A DNA stretch of 64,000 nt. Origin: Alkalibacterium sp. (lineage in GTDB: Bacteria; Bacillota; Bacilli; Lactobacillales; Carnobacteriaceae_A). Where the stretch lies: the NCBI GenBank assembly GCA_020832185.1, contig JAFIFE010000014.1, positions 186,001-250,000 of the forward strand, given 5' to 3'. The position numbers and the translations under genes were made by a program. The notes beneath the pieces are model-generated. The model worked only from the letters and a program-made list of their open reading frames with translations. It was not told the origin of the DNA and ran no database searches. The number at the start of each line of letters is the position of its first letter. Positions within the stretch are counted from its first letter, which is position 1. This document shows positions 17,542 to 28,888 of the stretch, piece by piece.

Positions 17542-18255
17542 TTATTTTTCCCCTTCCCATTGGCGCAAAACGTCTATATATGAATCAACTGGATGTAATG
17601 ACTGCGTAATGGATCTGCCCACCACAATATGGGATGAGCCTAAGTCCCTTGCCCTTTCCGGTGTAGCCACTCTATGCTGATCATGTGACCTGTCATTATC
17701 CAGACGAATACCGGGCGTTACACGCAAAAATGTCTCTCCCAATTTATTTTTTATAGCGTTTGCTTCATGAGTAGAGCATACCACACCATCGCCCTGAGCG
17801 ACATATGCCAGTTCTGCATAATGCAGAACGCTCTCTTCCATTGACAAGGCACAATGCTGCTCTTTAATCAGCATGTCTGGTGTTGTAGAGGTCAACTGTG
17901 TCACTGCAATTAATAACGGACTCTGCTTGTCAGCAGGTGTTCCGATATCCAGACCTTCTCTGGCAGCTTCCATCATTCTTCTTCCACCCGCAGCATGCAT
18001 GTTGATCATATCAACGCCTAATCGCGCAATTCCCGTCATCGCTTTTTTTACTGTCGTCGGAATATCATGTAGTTTTATATCCAGGAATACATCGTGACCC
18101 GCTTCTTTGAGGGAATAAATAATCGATGGCCCCTGCTGATAAAAAAGTTCCATCCCAACTTTTACATTCAGCTTTTGACTGGAAAATAAGCCAAGAAAGT
18201 CCTGTACCTCTTTTTCAGTTGAAAAATCCAATGCTATAATCGGCTTATTATCCAT
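17542..18255 (-). CDS. pyrF: Orotidine 5'-phosphate decarboxylase
   Basis: TIM-barrel enzyme of 237 residues that decarboxylates OMP to UMP, the last step of the pathway. The catalytic Asp-Lys-Asp array is in FLDIKLHDIPTTV, and the phosphate-gripping end reads VVGRSITQ. Its start overlaps the pyrD stop by 8 bases. Confidence 0.97.
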   Translation of the reverse strand: MDNKPIIALDFSTEKEVQDFLGLFSSQKLNVKVGMELFYQQGPSIIYSLKEAGHDVFLDIKLHDIPTTVKKAMTGIARLGVDMINMHAAGGRRMMEAAREGLDIGTPADKQSPLLIAVTQLTSTTPDMLIKEQHCALSMEESVLHYAELAYVAQGDGVVCSTHEANAIKNKLGETFLRVTPGIRLDNDRSHDQHRVATPERARDLGSSHIVVGRSITQSLHPVDSYIDVLRQWEGEK

Positions 18256-19174
18256 GACGTTTTCCTTCTTTCACTTCCTGGATCAGTTCTTCCAGTGAGT
18301 GAATGCCCAGCTCTTCCATTCGTTTAGGTAACTGAGCTATGATTTCATTCATAACTACTGGATTTTTATAAGTCGCCGTTCCGATAGCCACAGCAGATGC
18401 ACCCGCTAAAAACATCTGAATAACATCATCTGTGGTTTGCACTCCTCCCATTCCAATAATCGGAAGATCGACTGCCTGAGATACCTGATAGATCATCCGA
18501 ACGGCAATCGGGAAAATGCCTTCTCCTGATAATCCTCCCATAGTATTTCCAAGGACTGGTTTTCTGGTCGTGACATCAAAGTTCATGCTCAAGACCGTGT
18601 TGATTAAACTAAGGCCATCTGCTCCCCCAGCTTCAGCTGCTTTTGCAATGTCGACTATGTTCGTGACGTTAGGGGTCAACTTTACATAAACCGGTACAGA
18701 AACAGCTAGCTTCACTTTTCTGGTTATTTGTTCGACGCTTACGGGATCTACTCCAAATGTGAGCCCGCCTTCTTTTACATTTGGACAGGATACATTTAAC
18801 TCAAGCGCACTAATAGTATCCGACTGGTTCAATTTTTTTGCTACTTCTACAAATTCCTCTTCTGTCTCTCCTGCTACACTTCCTATAACTGGAGTTGAAA
18901 ATCTGGATAAGCTTGGTAATTTATCTGCAACGACCTGATCAACTCCTGGGTTTTTTAACCCGACAGCATTGAGCGCTCCATTTCTTAATGGATGGTACTT
19001 TGGATCTGGATTCCCTACTCTTGCTCCTAAAGTTGTTGATTTCAGTACAATGGCTCCGAGTGTATTATAGTCATACAAATCATGGTACAGTTCTCCAAAT
19101 CCAAAAGTTCCACTAGCCGGCATAATTGGGTTTTTCATTTTCAATCCAGGTAAAGCTACACTTATATCTGTCAT
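18248..19174 (-). CDS. pyrD: Dihydroorotate dehydrogenase, class 1B catalytic subunit
   Basis: FMN-dependent TIM barrel of 308 residues. The N-terminal ISVALPGLKMKNPIMPASG and GLKNPG are typical of class 1B, and the catalytic cysteine is in LELNVSCPNVKEGG. Class 1B enzymes normally need the iron-sulfur flavoprotein PyrK, usually encoded just before pyrD. Here only 33 bases separate carB from pyrD and there is no pyrK. Either PyrK is encoded elsewhere or this enzyme uses another electron acceptor. Translation is coupled to pyrF through an overlap. Confidence 0.95.
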   Translation of the reverse strand: MTDISVALPGLKMKNPIMPASGTFGFGELYHDLYDYNTLGAIVLKSTTLGARVGNPDPKYHPLRNGALNAVGLKNPGVDQVVADKLPSLSRFSTPVIGSVAGETEEEFVEVAKKLNQSDTISALELNVSCPNVKEGGLTFGVDPVSVEQITRKVKLAVSVPVYVKLTPNVTNIVDIAKAAEAGGADGLSLINTVLSMNFDVTTRKPVLGNTMGGLSGEGIFPIAVRMIYQVSQAVDLPIIGMGGVQTTDDVIQMFLAGASAVAIGTATYKNPVVMNEIIAQLPKRMEELGIHSLEELIQEVKEGKRHG

Positions 19175-19207
19175 TCGATTTCCTCCCTGTCATTCGTTAC
19201 ATATCAT

Positions 19208-22200
19208 TTATAATGCTGCTGTCATAAACGTCTTGGACTCCAGAACACTGATAATCGCTGAAACAGTATCCAGTGAGGTCATTAGTGGGATCCCTTTCTC
19301 AATTGATGCTTTTCGGATGGAGAACCCATCCTGCATCGCATCGACGTTTTTCCCCGTGGTGTTAACTACAAGATCGACTTGATCCGACATGATCACATCC
19401 AGGATAGACTGCTCATTATTCTTACTTGCTTTATGGATTGCTTCTGCCGGAATGCCTGCTTCCTTGAACGCATGTGCCGTTCCTTTCGTCGCGACGATCA
19501 AGTAGCCGATCTCATGAAAACGTCTAGCTAAATCGACAGCTTCCTGCTTGTCGTCGTTTGAAACAGTAAACACCACTTTCCCATGATCCGGCAAATGCAT
19601 GTCGCTCGCTTCAAATGCTTTATATAGAGCTTTTTCAAGTGTACTGTCACTCCCCATCACTTCTCCCGTAGATTTCATTTCAGGTCCGAGTGTCGCATCC
19701 ACTTTATGCAGTTTAGAAAAGCTGAATACAGGTGCTTTGACATGAACTAGATCGGGAGTTTTGTATAAACCAGGCTCGTACCCTTGTTCAATAATAGATT
19801 GGCCTAAAATGGCCTTAGTGGCTACCTGAGCCATTGGAATCCCCGTTACTTTACTTAAAAAAGGCAACGTTCTGCTGGCTCTCGGATTCACTTCAATGAC
19901 ATAAACTGTATCCTCATGGACAACAAACTGGATGTTCATCAGGCCTAAACAATTAAGTCCAATACTCAATTTCTGAGTGTAGTCAACGATTGTGTCTATC
20001 GTTCTTTGAGACATGCGTTGAGGAGGGTAAACCGCCATGGAGTCTCCTGAATGGACACCAGAGCGTTCAATGTGTTCCATTATGCCTGGAATAAGCACAT
20101 TCTCTCCATCACAGATCGCATCGACCTCCACTTCTTCACCAATCAAATAACGATCAATAAGAACGGGATGGTCTGAGGAAATTTTAACAGCATCATTCAT
20201 ATATCTTGAGAGGTCTTTTGCATTATCGACAATCTGCATGCCTCTGCCCCCCAACACGTAGCTTGGACGAACGAGGACAGGATAACCTATTCTTTCAGCA
20301 ATGGTGAGTGCTTCGTTTTCAGTCGTTGCTGTACTGCCTTCAGGTTGAAGTATATTTAGCTCATTCAGTGCTTTTTCAAAAGCATTTCGATTCTCAGCTC
20401 TGTCCAGATCTTCAACAGTTGTTCCTAGGATAGTCACGCCTAATTTTTCAAGTGGTTCAGCCAAGTTGATAGCTGTCTGTCCACCGAACTGAACGATGAC
20501 GCCTTTAGGTTTTTCAAGTTTAATGACATTCATAACGTCTTCTACTGTCAGCGGTTCAAAGTAAAGCTTGTCAGATATCGAAAAGTCCGTGGATACCGTC
20601 TCTGGATTGTTGTTCATGATAATGGCTTCAAATCCAGCCTCCTGAATTGCTTTGACAGAATGGACAGTCGCATAGTCAAATTCAACTCCCTGCCCTATTC
20701 TTATCGGGCCGGATCCTAACACTAGAATGGATTCTTTATCGGTGACTATACTTTCCTGTTCTTCTTCATAGGTGCTGTAAAAATAAGGCGTTGACGAATC
20801 AAATTCAGCTGCACAGGTATCTACCGTCTTGAATACTGGATGTATTTCTTGTTCATCTCTAATTGTACTGATCTCTTGTTCTGTCATTTCCCAACATTTA
20901 GCAACGGCTGAGTCAGAAAATCCATATTGTTTGGCATATAAAAGCTGATCGAAATCATTTTTATTATTTACTAACTGATCTTCGATTTCCACTATGTGCA
21001 GCAGCTTGTCTAAAAAGAAGAGATCGATCTTTGTCAAATCTGCCAACTCTTCGATTGGAAAGTCTCTGCGTATGGCTTCGATCAGATAAAACAAGCGGTC
21101 GTCTTGTGCCTTGACGGTTTTCGCAATCAACTGATCATCTGTCAATATTTTCAAAGCTTCCAGCTCTAAGTGACTGACACCTATTTCAAGAGATCGAACA
21201 GCTTTTAAAAGACTTTCTTCAATCGTTCGACCGATAGCCATGACTTCGCCTGTCGCTTTCATTTGAGTGGTCAGTGTGCGGTCCCCAGATTCAAACTTGT
21301 CAAATGGCCATCTGGGGATTTTAGCTACGACGTAGTCAAGGGCAGGTTCAAATTGTGCATAAGTTGTCTGTGTCACTGGATTTTTCATTTCATCAAGTGT
21401 CAGTCCAATGGCAATTTTCGCGGCTAGCTTAGCGATTGGATACCCGGTGGCTTTACTGGCCAGTGCTGATGAGCGACTCACACGCGGATTCACTTCAATA
21501 ATAAAATAGTTGAAGCTGTCCGGATCTAAAGCTAGCTGAACATTACAGCCCCCTTCAATCTTCAATGCGCGGATGATTTTTAAGGATGCATCTCTCAGCA
21601 TCTGATATTCTTTATCTGTCAATGTCTGACTAGGTGCGATAACGATCGAATCACCCGTGTGGATCCCTACTGGGTCAATGTTTTCCATATTACAAACGAC
21701 CATAGCATTGTCATGATGATCTCTCATTACTTCATACTCGATTTCTTTGTATCCGGCGATACTTCTTTCAACCAGGCACTGATGGGCCGGAGATAATTTA
21801 ATCCCGTTAGCAACGATTTCTCTCAATTCTTCCTCATTATCACATAAGCCGCCGCCAGTTCCTCCCATGGTAAAAGCCGGACGGACTATCAGCGGATAGC
21901 CGATCTCGTCTGCAAAGGAAACAGCTTCTTCTACGGTATGAATGATGTCACTGTCAGGGACGGGCTCCCCCAGTTCACGCATCAGTTCACGGAATAAGTC
22001 ACGGTCCTCCGCCTGATTGATAGCAGACAGCTTGGTTCCCAGCAGTTCGATATTCAATTCCTCAAGTATTCCTGCTGCATCCAGTTGTATGGCCATATTC
22101 AGTCCCATTTGTCCCCCGAGTGTAGGTAAGATAGCATCCGGCCGTTCTTTGCGAAGGATTTTGGAGATAAACTCCAGCGTTAAAGGTTCAATATAGACTT

Positions 22201-22387
22201 TATCTGCGATTTCTTTGTCTGTCATAATCGTTGCCGGGTTGGAGTTTACAAGGACCACTTCATATCCTTCTTCCCTTAATGCTAAACAAGCTTGTGTTCC
22301 TGCATAGTCGAACTCAGCTGCCTGCCCAATAATAATGGGACCTGAGCCGATCACTAAAATTCTTTTTATGTCTGTTCTTCTAGGCAT
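19208..22387 (-). CDS. carB: Carbamoyl-phosphate synthase large subunit
   Basis: CarB makes carbamoyl phosphate from bicarbonate, ammonia and two ATP. The 1059 residues form the usual duplicated architecture: two ATP-grasp halves, each opening with a matching motif ([20 protein letters not shown] and [20 protein letters not shown]). An oligomerisation segment lies between them, and a C-terminal MGS-like allosteric domain starts around residue 930. The start overlaps the carA stop by 8 bases. It follows carA in the pyr operon, so it probably serves pyrimidine synthesis first. Confidence 0.98.
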   Translation of the reverse strand: MPRRTDIKRILVIGSGPIIIGQAAEFDYAGTQACLALREEGYEVVLVNSNPATIMTDKEIADKVYIEPLTLEFISKILRKERPDAILPTLGGQMGLNMAIQLDAAGILEELNIELLGTKLSAINQAEDRDLFRELMRELGEPVPDSDIIHTVEEAVSFADEIGYPLIVRPAFTMGGTGGGLCDNEEELREIVANGIKLSPAHQCLVERSIAGYKEIEYEVMRDHHDNAMVVCNMENIDPVGIHTGDSIVIAPSQTLTDKEYQMLRDASLKIIRALKIEGGCNVQLALDPDSFNYFIIEVNPRVSRSSALASKATGYPIAKLAAKIAIGLTLDEMKNPVTQTTYAQFEPALDYVVAKIPRWPFDKFESGDRTLTTQMKATGEVMAIGRTIEESLLKAVRSLEIGVSHLELEALKILTDDQLIAKTVKAQDDRLFYLIEAIRRDFPIEELADLTKIDLFFLDKLLHIVEIEDQLVNNKNDFDQLLYAKQYGFSDSAVAKCWEMTEQEISTIRDEQEIHPVFKTVDTCAAEFDSSTPYFYSTYEEEQESIVTDKESILVLGSGPIRIGQGVEFDYATVHSVKAIQEAGFEAIIMNNNPETVSTDFSISDKLYFEPLTVEDVMNVIKLEKPKGVIVQFGGQTAINLAEPLEKLGVTILGTTVEDLDRAENRNAFEKALNELNILQPEGSTATTENEALTIAERIGYPVLVRPSYVLGGRGMQIVDNAKDLSRYMNDAVKISSDHPVLIDRYLIGEEVEVDAICDGENVLIPGIMEHIERSGVHSGDSMAVYPPQRMSQRTIDTIVDYTQKLSIGLNCLGLMNIQFVVHEDTVYVIEVNPRASRTLPFLSKVTGIPMAQVATKAILGQSIIEQGYEPGLYKTPDLVHVKAPVFSFSKLHKVDATLGPEMKSTGEVMGSDSTLEKALYKAFEASDMHLPDHGKVVFTVSNDDKQEAVDLARRFHEIGYLIVATKGTAHAFKEAGIPAEAIHKASKNNEQSILDVIMSDQVDLVVNTTGKNVDAMQDGFSIRKASIEKGIPLMTSLDTVSAIISVLESKTFMTAAL

Positions 22388-23471
22388 CTTTAGTTTCCAC
22401 CTTCCAAGCGTCCATTAATTCTATAAACTGATCAAACAACCCCGCCCCATCGTGAGGCCCAGGCGCAGCATCCGGATGATACTGGACGCTGAACACCGGA
22501 TGCTGACGGTGTCTTAACCCTTCGACAGTATCATCATTTATTTCGATATGTGTGATCATAAGGGTTTCTTTATTGACTGATGCCTCCGAAACCGCATAGC
22601 CATGATTTTGAGAGGTAAAGTCGATCTTCCCTGTGGCAATTTCTCTCACCGGGTGATTAAACCCTCGGTGACCGAAGTCCATCTTGTACGTCTCTGCTCC
22701 GTTTGCCAGAGCGATCAGCTGATGACCTAGACAAATGCCGAAAATAGGAATATGTTTTTGAAGTTCTCTCACCATCTCATGGGCATAAAGAAGATCTTTA
22801 GGATCCCCTGGTCCATTCGTCAACATGACACCATCTGGTCTTAAATTCAAGATAGTTTCAGCTTTTGTATCATGAGGCAATACAGTCACGTGACACTCAC
22901 GTTTATTCAATTCATGCAAAATACTGTGCTTTAATCCGTAATCGACAACCACTACTTTTCGTCCATTTTGCGGGCTCACATATGGACGAGTGGTCGATAC
23001 CTGCTCCACTTGATTAGTGGGCAGTTCTGCTTGAGACAACTGATATGTAATCTCTTCGATTGAACGTGTATCATCAGTTAAAATAGCTTTCATCGCGCCG
23101 TGTTCTCTAATGACTCGTGTGAGTCGTCTCGTGTCTACACCCGTTAATCCTGGTATATCTTTTTCTTTCAGGAATTCATCAAGGTTCATCTGGCTTCTCC
23201 AGTTGGACGGTCTTCTGGCGAATTCTTTTACAATTACCGCTCTTGTCGTCGGGAAAATCGATTCATAGTCATCTCTGTTTATGCCGGCATTCCCAATCAA
23301 CGGAAAGGTGAATGTCAACAGCTGTCCATTATAAGACTGGTCCGTAATTGATTCCTGATAACCTGTCATCCCGGTATTGAAGACGACCTCTCCAATCGTT
23401 TCTTTACTGGATCCAAAGCCATACCCTTTGAATACAGTGCCATCTTCCAGTACTAGTAATCTCTTCTTCAT
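22380..23471 (-). CDS. carA: Carbamoyl-phosphate synthase small subunit
   Basis: Glutaminase subunit of 363 residues that feeds ammonia to CarB. The class I amidotransferase nucleophile is in [14 protein letters not shown], and the catalytic His is in [14 protein letters not shown]. The gene overlaps pyrC by 4 bases and carB by 8, so the three are translated as a unit. Confidence 0.98.
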   Translation of the reverse strand: MKKRLLVLEDGTVFKGYGFGSSKETIGEVVFNTGMTGYQESITDQSYNGQLLTFTFPLIGNAGINRDDYESIFPTTRAVIVKEFARRPSNWRSQMNLDEFLKEKDIPGLTGVDTRRLTRVIREHGAMKAILTDDTRSIEEITYQLSQAELPTNQVEQVSTTRPYVSPQNGRKVVVVDYGLKHSILHELNKRECHVTVLPHDTKAETILNLRPDGVMLTNGPGDPKDLLYAHEMVRELQKHIPIFGICLGHQLIALANGAETYKMDFGHRGFNHPVREIATGKIDFTSQNHGYAVSEASVNKETLMITHIEINDDTVEGLRHRQHPVFSVQYHPDAAPGPHDGAGLFDQFIELMDAWKVETKDA

Positions 23472-24751
23472 TTAATCCCCTCCTGATAAACAACCTGACC
23501 GTCTACGATCGTGACTAGTGTAGCTCCTTTGACTTTCCATCCTAAAAATGGTGTATTGGATGCTTTGGACTGAAAATCTTCTTTTCTGATTTCCGTTTCA
23601 TTAACCAAGTCAAAGCAGGCCAAGTCTGCGGGTGCACCTGCTTCAAGCACTCCTTCTTCAAAATCAAAAATGTGGGACGGACGGGCAGTTAAGCTGTCCA
23701 CCAGCTTCTTCAAAGTGAGTTTCCCTTCTTCAACCAGATACGTATACAACAGTTGAAAGGCCGTTTCACTCCCTACGATCCCAAAAGGCGAATCGATCAT
23801 GGATCCATTTTTTTCTTCATAAGAGTGAGGCGCATGATCGGTTGCGATCATATCGATAGTTCCGTCTGTCAGCCCTTGAAGTAAGGCTTCCTGATCTTCT
23901 CTCGCTCTCAATGGTGGGTTCATTTTATACTGACTTGTATCTCCTGGAATATCCTCTTCACACAGCAGCAGATGATGCGGAGAGACCTCAGCCGTTACAT
24001 TGATTCCTGCCTTTTTAGCATCACGGATGACTCTTACACTCTCTTTAGAAGACACGTGACAGATATGGTAGTGCGCGCCTGTTGCCTCTGCCAGAAGAAC
24101 ATCTCTGGCTATCTGAGTGGATTCAGTCAACTGCAGCATTCCTGGCAAGCCCAGTTCGATATTTCTCGTTCCCTCATGCATGACGCCTCCTTTAAACAAA
24201 AGAGAATCGTCTTCTGTGTGAGCAACAATCGACGTTCCTAATAAGGCTGCCTGCTGCATTGCTTTGAACATTGTTCCAGCACTCTGAACGCCTACACCGT
24301 CATTTGTGAAGGCAAACGCACCAGCTTCATGCAGGGCTTCCTGATCTGTCAGTTCTTCAGATGTCAGTCCCTTTGTGATTGGAACATACTGTTTCACTTT
24401 TACACAAGCATCTTTAGCAATGATGCTCTGAATTCTGTTCAAATCTTCAACTGTATCAGGCTCAGGATTTACATTCGGCATGGCACAAATCGTTGTAAAT
24501 CCCCCCCGAGCTGCTGCCTTGGTTCCTGATTTGATGGTTTCTTTGTATTCATAACCTGGCTCTCTCAAATGCACATGAACATCGATCAGTCCCGGTGTCA
24601 CTAGTTTTCCCCTGACATCGATGAGAGTATCTGCATGTTTATTGATCGTCTCTTCTATTAAGGTTATTTTTTTATCAGCGACGTAAATATCCACTACTTT
24701 CGTGTTATTCTCATCCGTTATGATAGTGGCGTTTTTGAGTAATAATGACAT
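23468..24751 (-). CDS. pyrC: Dihydroorotase
   Basis: Zinc amidohydrolase of 427 residues that closes carbamoyl-aspartate to dihydroorotate. Metal ligands are in [12 protein letters not shown], with further motifs THDEDS-like [18 protein letters not shown] and [12 protein letters not shown]. The length fits the class I (longer) type of Gram-positive bacteria. Seventeen bases separate it from pyrB. Confidence 0.97.
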   Translation of the reverse strand: MSLLLKNATIITDENNTKVVDIYVADKKITLIEETINKHADTLIDVRGKLVTPGLIDVHVHLREPGYEYKETIKSGTKAAARGGFTTICAMPNVNPEPDTVEDLNRIQSIIAKDACVKVKQYVPITKGLTSEELTDQEALHEAGAFAFTNDGVGVQSAGTMFKAMQQAALLGTSIVAHTEDDSLLFKGGVMHEGTRNIELGLPGMLQLTESTQIARDVLLAEATGAHYHICHVSSKESVRVIRDAKKAGINVTAEVSPHHLLLCEEDIPGDTSQYKMNPPLRAREDQEALLQGLTDGTIDMIATDHAPHSYEEKNGSMIDSPFGIVGSETAFQLLYTYLVEEGKLTLKKLVDSLTARPSHIFDFEEGVLEAGAPADLACFDLVNETEIRKEDFQSKASNTPFLGWKVKGATLVTIVDGQVVYQEGIK

Positions 24752-24767
24752 ATTCTAATCTCTCCCT

Positions 24768-25688
24768 TTATCTATGCTCTAGTAGTAAATCGATAATAGC
24801 CATCCGTGCATAGACTCCGTTCTCCATTTGTGTCACGATCCTTGAACGACTGCACTCTACTAACTGGTCTTCAATTTCTATCCCCCGGTTTACTGGAGCG
24901 GGATGCATAATGATTGCGGACGGTTTCATCCTGTTTTCTCTTTCGAAGGTAATCCCGTATTTTTGCAGATACGTCTGTTTAGAAAAACGAATATCCGTGT
25001 CTTCATGGCGCTCGTACTGAACCCTCAGCAGCATCATAACGTCTACCTTGTCAATCAGTTTATCGATCGTTGAATAAGTGCCGTACTCTTCAAAAGAAGG
25101 ATCATACCATTCCTGTGGGCCTGTGAAAAAAATTTTTGCGCCTAATCGTTTTAAAATCTGCATGTTGCTCTTAGCTACTCTGGAATGAGTCAAGTCTCCA
25201 GATATAGCGACTTCAAGATTTTCAAATGACCCGTATTCTTCATAAATAGTCATCAAATCAAGAAGCGATTGACTCGGGTGCTGCCCTGCTCCATCTCCGC
25301 CATTGATGATTGAGCAATGAATATGTCTGCTCTCAATCAGTTTATTGTAATAGCCTTCTTCCCCATGTCTGATGACGACAAGATCAACACCTATTGCCTG
25401 TAGTGTCAGAACCGTATCATATAAGCTTTCACCTTTTTGAACACTGCTCATGGACGGTTGAAAATCAAGAACCTGTACACCCATCCGTCGTTCTGCCATC
25501 TCAAAACTTTTGTGTGTCCGTGTGCTTTGCTCAAAGAAACAATTCACTGCATACTTATCTGCATAGCTGGGAAACGTTCTCTGATTTTTATATGTGATGG
25601 CCTTTTCGATCATGCTGATAATTTCGTGATTCTCAAACTGTTCCAATGATACAAAATGACGCACGCTTCTGGTTTGCACTTTAGTCAT
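24768..25688 (-). CDS. pyrB: Aspartate carbamoyltransferase catalytic subunit
   Basis: The enzyme joins carbamoyl phosphate to aspartate. The 306 residues contain the carbamoyl-phosphate loop EQSTRTHKSFEMAER, in place of the commoner STRT-R-TSFE, and HPAPVNRGIEI near the C-terminus. No pyrI regulatory subunit is present, as usual in Firmicutes. The ribosome binding site is AAAGGAGATG. An attenuator separates it from pyrR. Confidence 0.97.
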   Translation of the reverse strand: MTKVQTRSVRHFVSLEQFENHEIISMIEKAITYKNQRTFPSYADKYAVNCFFEQSTRTHKSFEMAERRMGVQVLDFQPSMSSVQKGESLYDTVLTLQAIGVDLVVIRHGEEGYYNKLIESRHIHCSIINGGDGAGQHPSQSLLDLMTIYEEYGSFENLEVAISGDLTHSRVAKSNMQILKRLGAKIFFTGPQEWYDPSFEEYGTYSTIDKLIDKVDVMMLLRVQYERHEDTDIRFSKQTYLQKYGITFERENRMKPSAIIMHPAPVNRGIEIEDQLVECSRSRIVTQMENGVYARMAIIDLLLEHR

Positions 25689-25742
25689 AGGACATCTCCT
25701 TTAATTTTCATTCCAAATTAGTGAAAAACTGTCTAAAGGTGT

Positions 25743-25780
25743 GAAAAAAGACCCGGCACCATAATGGCACAAGGTCTTTT
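25743..25780 (-). terminator. Attenuator terminator before pyrB
   Basis: On the minus strand AAAAGACC pairs with GGTCTTTT around a smaller CCAT/ATGG core and is followed by a T-run. It lies in the pyrR-pyrB gap, downstream of a PyrR-binding-type hairpin. Confidence 0.85.
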
Positions 25781-25907
25781 GAATCAAATATATCAGCATC
25801 AGATCATGCGAGGGTTAAAGAATACAACTGCTCTAACGATTTTCCAGCAGTTCCATCTTAACTCTCCCGATAGATTTGTCTCTGTTGTATTTGTTCAGCG
25901 ACCTTTC

Positions 25908-25923
25908 GTGTCTCTCAGGACAC
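25908..25923 (-). promoter_or_regulatory. PyrR-binding loop in the pyrB leader
   Basis: GTGTC and GACAC close a hairpin containing UCCUGAGAG, which matches the core UCCNGNGAG of the PyrR anti-antiterminator consensus. UMP-bound PyrR would stabilise it and favour the terminator 130 bases downstream. Confidence 0.75.
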
Positions 25924-25946
25924 TATTAAAGTTCACATTTATTTAC

Positions 25947-26489
25947 TTAATTTACTTTGACGATCGTGACTTGATCTGCATCGTCTGTTTCTTTTAACGA
26001 AACTTGAATGGATTCTTCTCGAGATGTTGGTATGTTCTTCCCGACGAAGTCAGCCCTAATGGGTAATTCTCTGTTCCCGCGGTCAATCAGTACTGCAAGA
26101 AATATTTTGTCAGGTCTTCCCAAATCAATGATGGCATCAAGCGCTGCCCGAATAGTCCGACCAGTGTATAGCACATCATCAATTATGACTACTTTCTTCC
26201 CTTTTATCCGTGCGGTATCTGTTAAAGGAGCTGTCTGTTCATTTTTTTCACCTTCCCTGTCATCTCTGTAGAAAGAGACATCCAGTTCCAGAACATCAAT
26301 TGATTCGCCTTCAAGCTGTTTGATGCGCTTAGCTATACGGTGAGCCAGAAAGACTCCTCTAGTCTTGATACCCGCAAGAACAAGATTGTCTACCCCTTTA
26401 TTCTTTTCAATAATTTCATAAGTAATACGAGTCAATGCTCGTTCAATGGCTGCTTCGTTTACTACTTCAACTTTCGACAATTTCTGCAT
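25947..26489 (-). CDS. pyrR: PyrR pyrimidine operon attenuation protein / uracil phosphoribosyltransferase
   Basis: RNA-binding regulator of 180 residues with a PRTase fold. The PRPP motif is [17 protein letters not shown]. It binds the pyr leader hairpins when UMP is high and promotes termination; it may also salvage uracil weakly. It is the first gene of the operon, and two matching RNA sites flank it (26717-26730 and 25908-25923). Confidence 0.97.
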   Translation of the reverse strand: MQKLSKVEVVNEAAIERALTRITYEIIEKNKGVDNLVLAGIKTRGVFLAHRIAKRIKQLEGESIDVLELDVSFYRDDREGEKNEQTAPLTDTARIKGKKVVIIDDVLYTGRTIRAALDAIIDLGRPDKIFLAVLIDRGNRELPIRADFVGKNIPTSREESIQVSLKETDDADQVTIVKVN

Positions 26490-26573
26490 ATGCTTCCTCC
26501 AGTTGCATCAGATACACATCTGATGCTGTTTATTACGAGCAGTGTTGGCGACTCGTCTCAAGAATAGTGCCCA

Positions 26574-26611
26574 TAAAAAAAGCACCCTTATCCATGTAAG
26601 ATAAGAGTGCT
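26574..26611 (-). terminator. Attenuator terminator before pyrR
   Basis: On the minus strand AGCACTCTTATC pairs with GATAAGGGTGCT, followed by seven T. It lies between the PyrR box and the pyrR start. Confidence 0.9.
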
Positions 26612-26716
26612 GCCGATTGTTCTTTCAGGCAAAACAGGTACGAGTATACTGACTACCTGCTTAAAGGGTCCTATGTGTACTCACGGGTACGCATAGAGAT
26701 CCTGCTGCTCCTTCTT

Positions 26717-26730
26717 AGCCTCACTGGACT
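26717..26730 (-). promoter_or_regulatory. PyrR-binding box in the pyrR leader
   Basis: The minus strand reads AGUCCAGUGAGGCU, an exact match to the consensus ARUCCNGNGAGGYU. It lies about 30 bases after the predicted transcription start. Confidence 0.95.
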
Positions 26731-26759
26731 ATCTTTTAAAGGATTACTATTCAATTTAA

Positions 26760-26792
26760 ATTTACTCTAAAGGTTTCCAGAGTAAATGTCAA
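26760..26792 (-). promoter_or_regulatory. pyr operon promoter overlapped by an inverted repeat
   Basis: TTGACA (26792-26787) and TAGAGT (26769-26764) are 17 bases apart on the minus strand. A perfect 9-bp inverted repeat, ATTTACTCT/AGAGTAAAT with a 10-base centre (26760-26787), covers the -10 box and the spacer and touches the -35 box. It has no T-run, so it is unlikely to be the uvrB terminator and may be an operator. Confidence 0.55.
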
Positions 26793-26807
26793 CCACTTAT
26801 TTCCTAT

Positions 26808-28793
26808 TTATGAATACTTCGTTTTAAGCTCCATGACCACATCACGTAACTGGGCCGCTTTCTCAAAGTCCAGTTCTTTAGCTGCCTGCTTCATCTCCAG
26901 CTCCATAGTTTCAATCAGTTCGCGACGCTCATCTCTTGAGAGCTGTTTGATGATTTCTTCAGATAAGTCTTTTTCCTCATCATCAATAACTGTCGAGATT
27001 TTAATCAGATCACGAACTTCTTTCTTGATTGTTGTAGGTGTGATCCCATTCTCTTTATTATACGATTCCTGGATTTCTCTTCTTCGCTCGGTCTCACTCA
27101 TCGCTTGTTTCATCGAATCTGTCACACGATCAGCATACATAATAACCCGCCCGTTTTCATTTCGTGCAGCTCGTCCAATGGTTTGAATCAGTGATCGGGC
27201 GCTACGCAGGAATCCTTCTTTATCTGCATCTAAAATAGCCACCATGGAGACCTCAGGTACATCCAGCCCCTCTCGAAGAAGGTTGATTCCTATAAGGACA
27301 TCAAATTTACCAATACGCAAATCGCGTATAATTTGAGTTCGTTCCAGTGTCTTGATATCACTATGCAGATATTGGACTTTGATTCCAACTTCTTTCAAGT
27401 AGTCAGTCAAATCTTCAGACATTTTTTTAGTCAGCGTTGTAATAAATACTCGTTCATCTTTTTCGACACGCTCATTGACTTCGGCAATCAAGTCATCAAT
27501 TTGTCCTTTGATTGGACGTACTTCGATAATTGGATCCAGAAGTCCAGTAGGTCGGATGATCTGTTCAACAACTTGAGTGGATCGATCCATTTCATAATCA
27601 GCTGGTGTTGCTGATATATAGTTGATTTGTGGCACCCGCTCTTCGAATTCTTCAAGACGAAGCGGTCTGTTGTCCAGAGCGCTCGGAAGACGGAAGCCGT
27701 GATCGATCAACTGCTGCTTTCTTGCCCTGTCTCCATTGTACATCCCTCTGATTTGAGGCATCGTCATATGCGACTCATCAATTATAAATAAGGAATCTTT
27801 TGGGAAGAAGTCCAGTAAAGTATAAGGTGATTCCCCAGGTTTACGTCCATCCATATGCCTTGAATAGTTCTCGATACCAGAGCAGTATCCCATCTCCATC
27901 AGCATTTCGATGTCATAATTAGTTCTCTGTTCCAGACGCTGTGCCTCGAGCAATTTGTTGTCTTTGTTCAACTCTTCTAACCGTTCTTTTAATTCTGCTT
28001 GTATCGACTCTATAGCTGACCTCGTCTGTTCATCGTTTGAGACAAAGTGAGTCGCAGGGAAAACAGCCACGTGAGAAAGGTCTGCTTTGACTTCTCCAGT
28101 AAGCACGTCAACCTCTCTGATCCGATCGATTTCATCACCGAACATTTCCACTCGGACAGCTTCACTTTCTCTGGATGCCAGAAAGATTTCAATAATATCC
28201 CCGCGAACACGAAAACGGCCACGCTGAAAATCAATATCGTTTCTTTCAAACTGCATATCAACTAGTTTTCTTAATAATTCTTCTCGACTGACCTCCATGC
28301 CTGCTCTAAGAGACAAGACATGCTCAGCATAATCCTTAGGGTTAACCAGTCCGTAAATACAAGACACAGACGCCACAACGATCACATCTCGCCTTTCCAG
28401 AAGTGCACTTGTAGCAGAGTGTCTCAATTTATCAATTTCATCATTGACACTTGCATCTTTTTCAATAAATGTATCTGAAGACGGCACATAGGCTTCAGGC
28501 TGATAGTAATCGTAATAACTGACAAAATACTCCACAGCATTATCAGGGAAAAACTCTTTAAATTCAGTATAAAGCTGACCTGCTAAAGTCTTGTTATGTG
28601 CCATAACAAGAGTGGGTTTGTTGACTTGCTGAATGACATTGGACATTGTAAACGTTTTACCCGTACCAGTCGCTCCAAGCAAGACCTGCTCTTTCTGGTT
28701 TTCTTTGATGCCTTTAACCAGTTTTTTTATAGCTTCAGGCTGGTCCCCGCTGGGTTGATAGAGTGATTTCAAATTAAATGCTTGGTCGGCCAT
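26808..28793 (-). CDS. uvrB: UvrABC excinuclease subunit B
   Basis: UvrB is the damage-verifying helicase-like subunit of nucleotide excision repair. The 661 residues show Walker [15 protein letters not shown], the beta-hairpin region [16 protein letters not shown], and DEAD-like [10 protein letters not shown]. Helicase motif VI is QTIGRAARN, and a C-terminal UVR domain (about 625-660) contacts UvrC or UvrA. No uvrA lies next to it; pyrR follows instead. I find no LexA-type box in its short upstream gap. Confidence 0.98.
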   Translation of the reverse strand: MADQAFNLKSLYQPSGDQPEAIKKLVKGIKENQKEQVLLGATGTGKTFTMSNVIQQVNKPTLVMAHNKTLAGQLYTEFKEFFPDNAVEYFVSYYDYYQPEAYVPSSDTFIEKDASVNDEIDKLRHSATSALLERRDVIVVASVSCIYGLVNPKDYAEHVLSLRAGMEVSREELLRKLVDMQFERNDIDFQRGRFRVRGDIIEIFLASRESEAVRVEMFGDEIDRIREVDVLTGEVKADLSHVAVFPATHFVSNDEQTRSAIESIQAELKERLEELNKDNKLLEAQRLEQRTNYDIEMLMEMGYCSGIENYSRHMDGRKPGESPYTLLDFFPKDSLFIIDESHMTMPQIRGMYNGDRARKQQLIDHGFRLPSALDNRPLRLEEFEERVPQINYISATPADYEMDRSTQVVEQIIRPTGLLDPIIEVRPIKGQIDDLIAEVNERVEKDERVFITTLTKKMSEDLTDYLKEVGIKVQYLHSDIKTLERTQIIRDLRIGKFDVLIGINLLREGLDVPEVSMVAILDADKEGFLRSARSLIQTIGRAARNENGRVIMYADRVTDSMKQAMSETERRREIQESYNKENGITPTTIKKEVRDLIKISTVIDDEEKDLSEEIIKQLSRDERRELIETMELEMKQAAKELDFEKAAQLRDVVMELKTKYS

Positions 28794-28836
28794 TAAATTA
28801 CTCCTTTCAAACGATTAGTCTAAACTAGTTTATCAT

Positions 28837-28876
28837 AAAAAAAATATTCCCGAAGACTTAGAGTCTCAAGGGAATA
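28837..28876 (-). terminator. Terminator of rpsT
   Basis: TATTCCC pairs with GGGAATA and an inner AGACT/AGTCT stem extends the hairpin. Eight T follow on the minus strand. Confidence 0.9.
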
Positions 28877-28888
28877 CTTTAAATGGTA

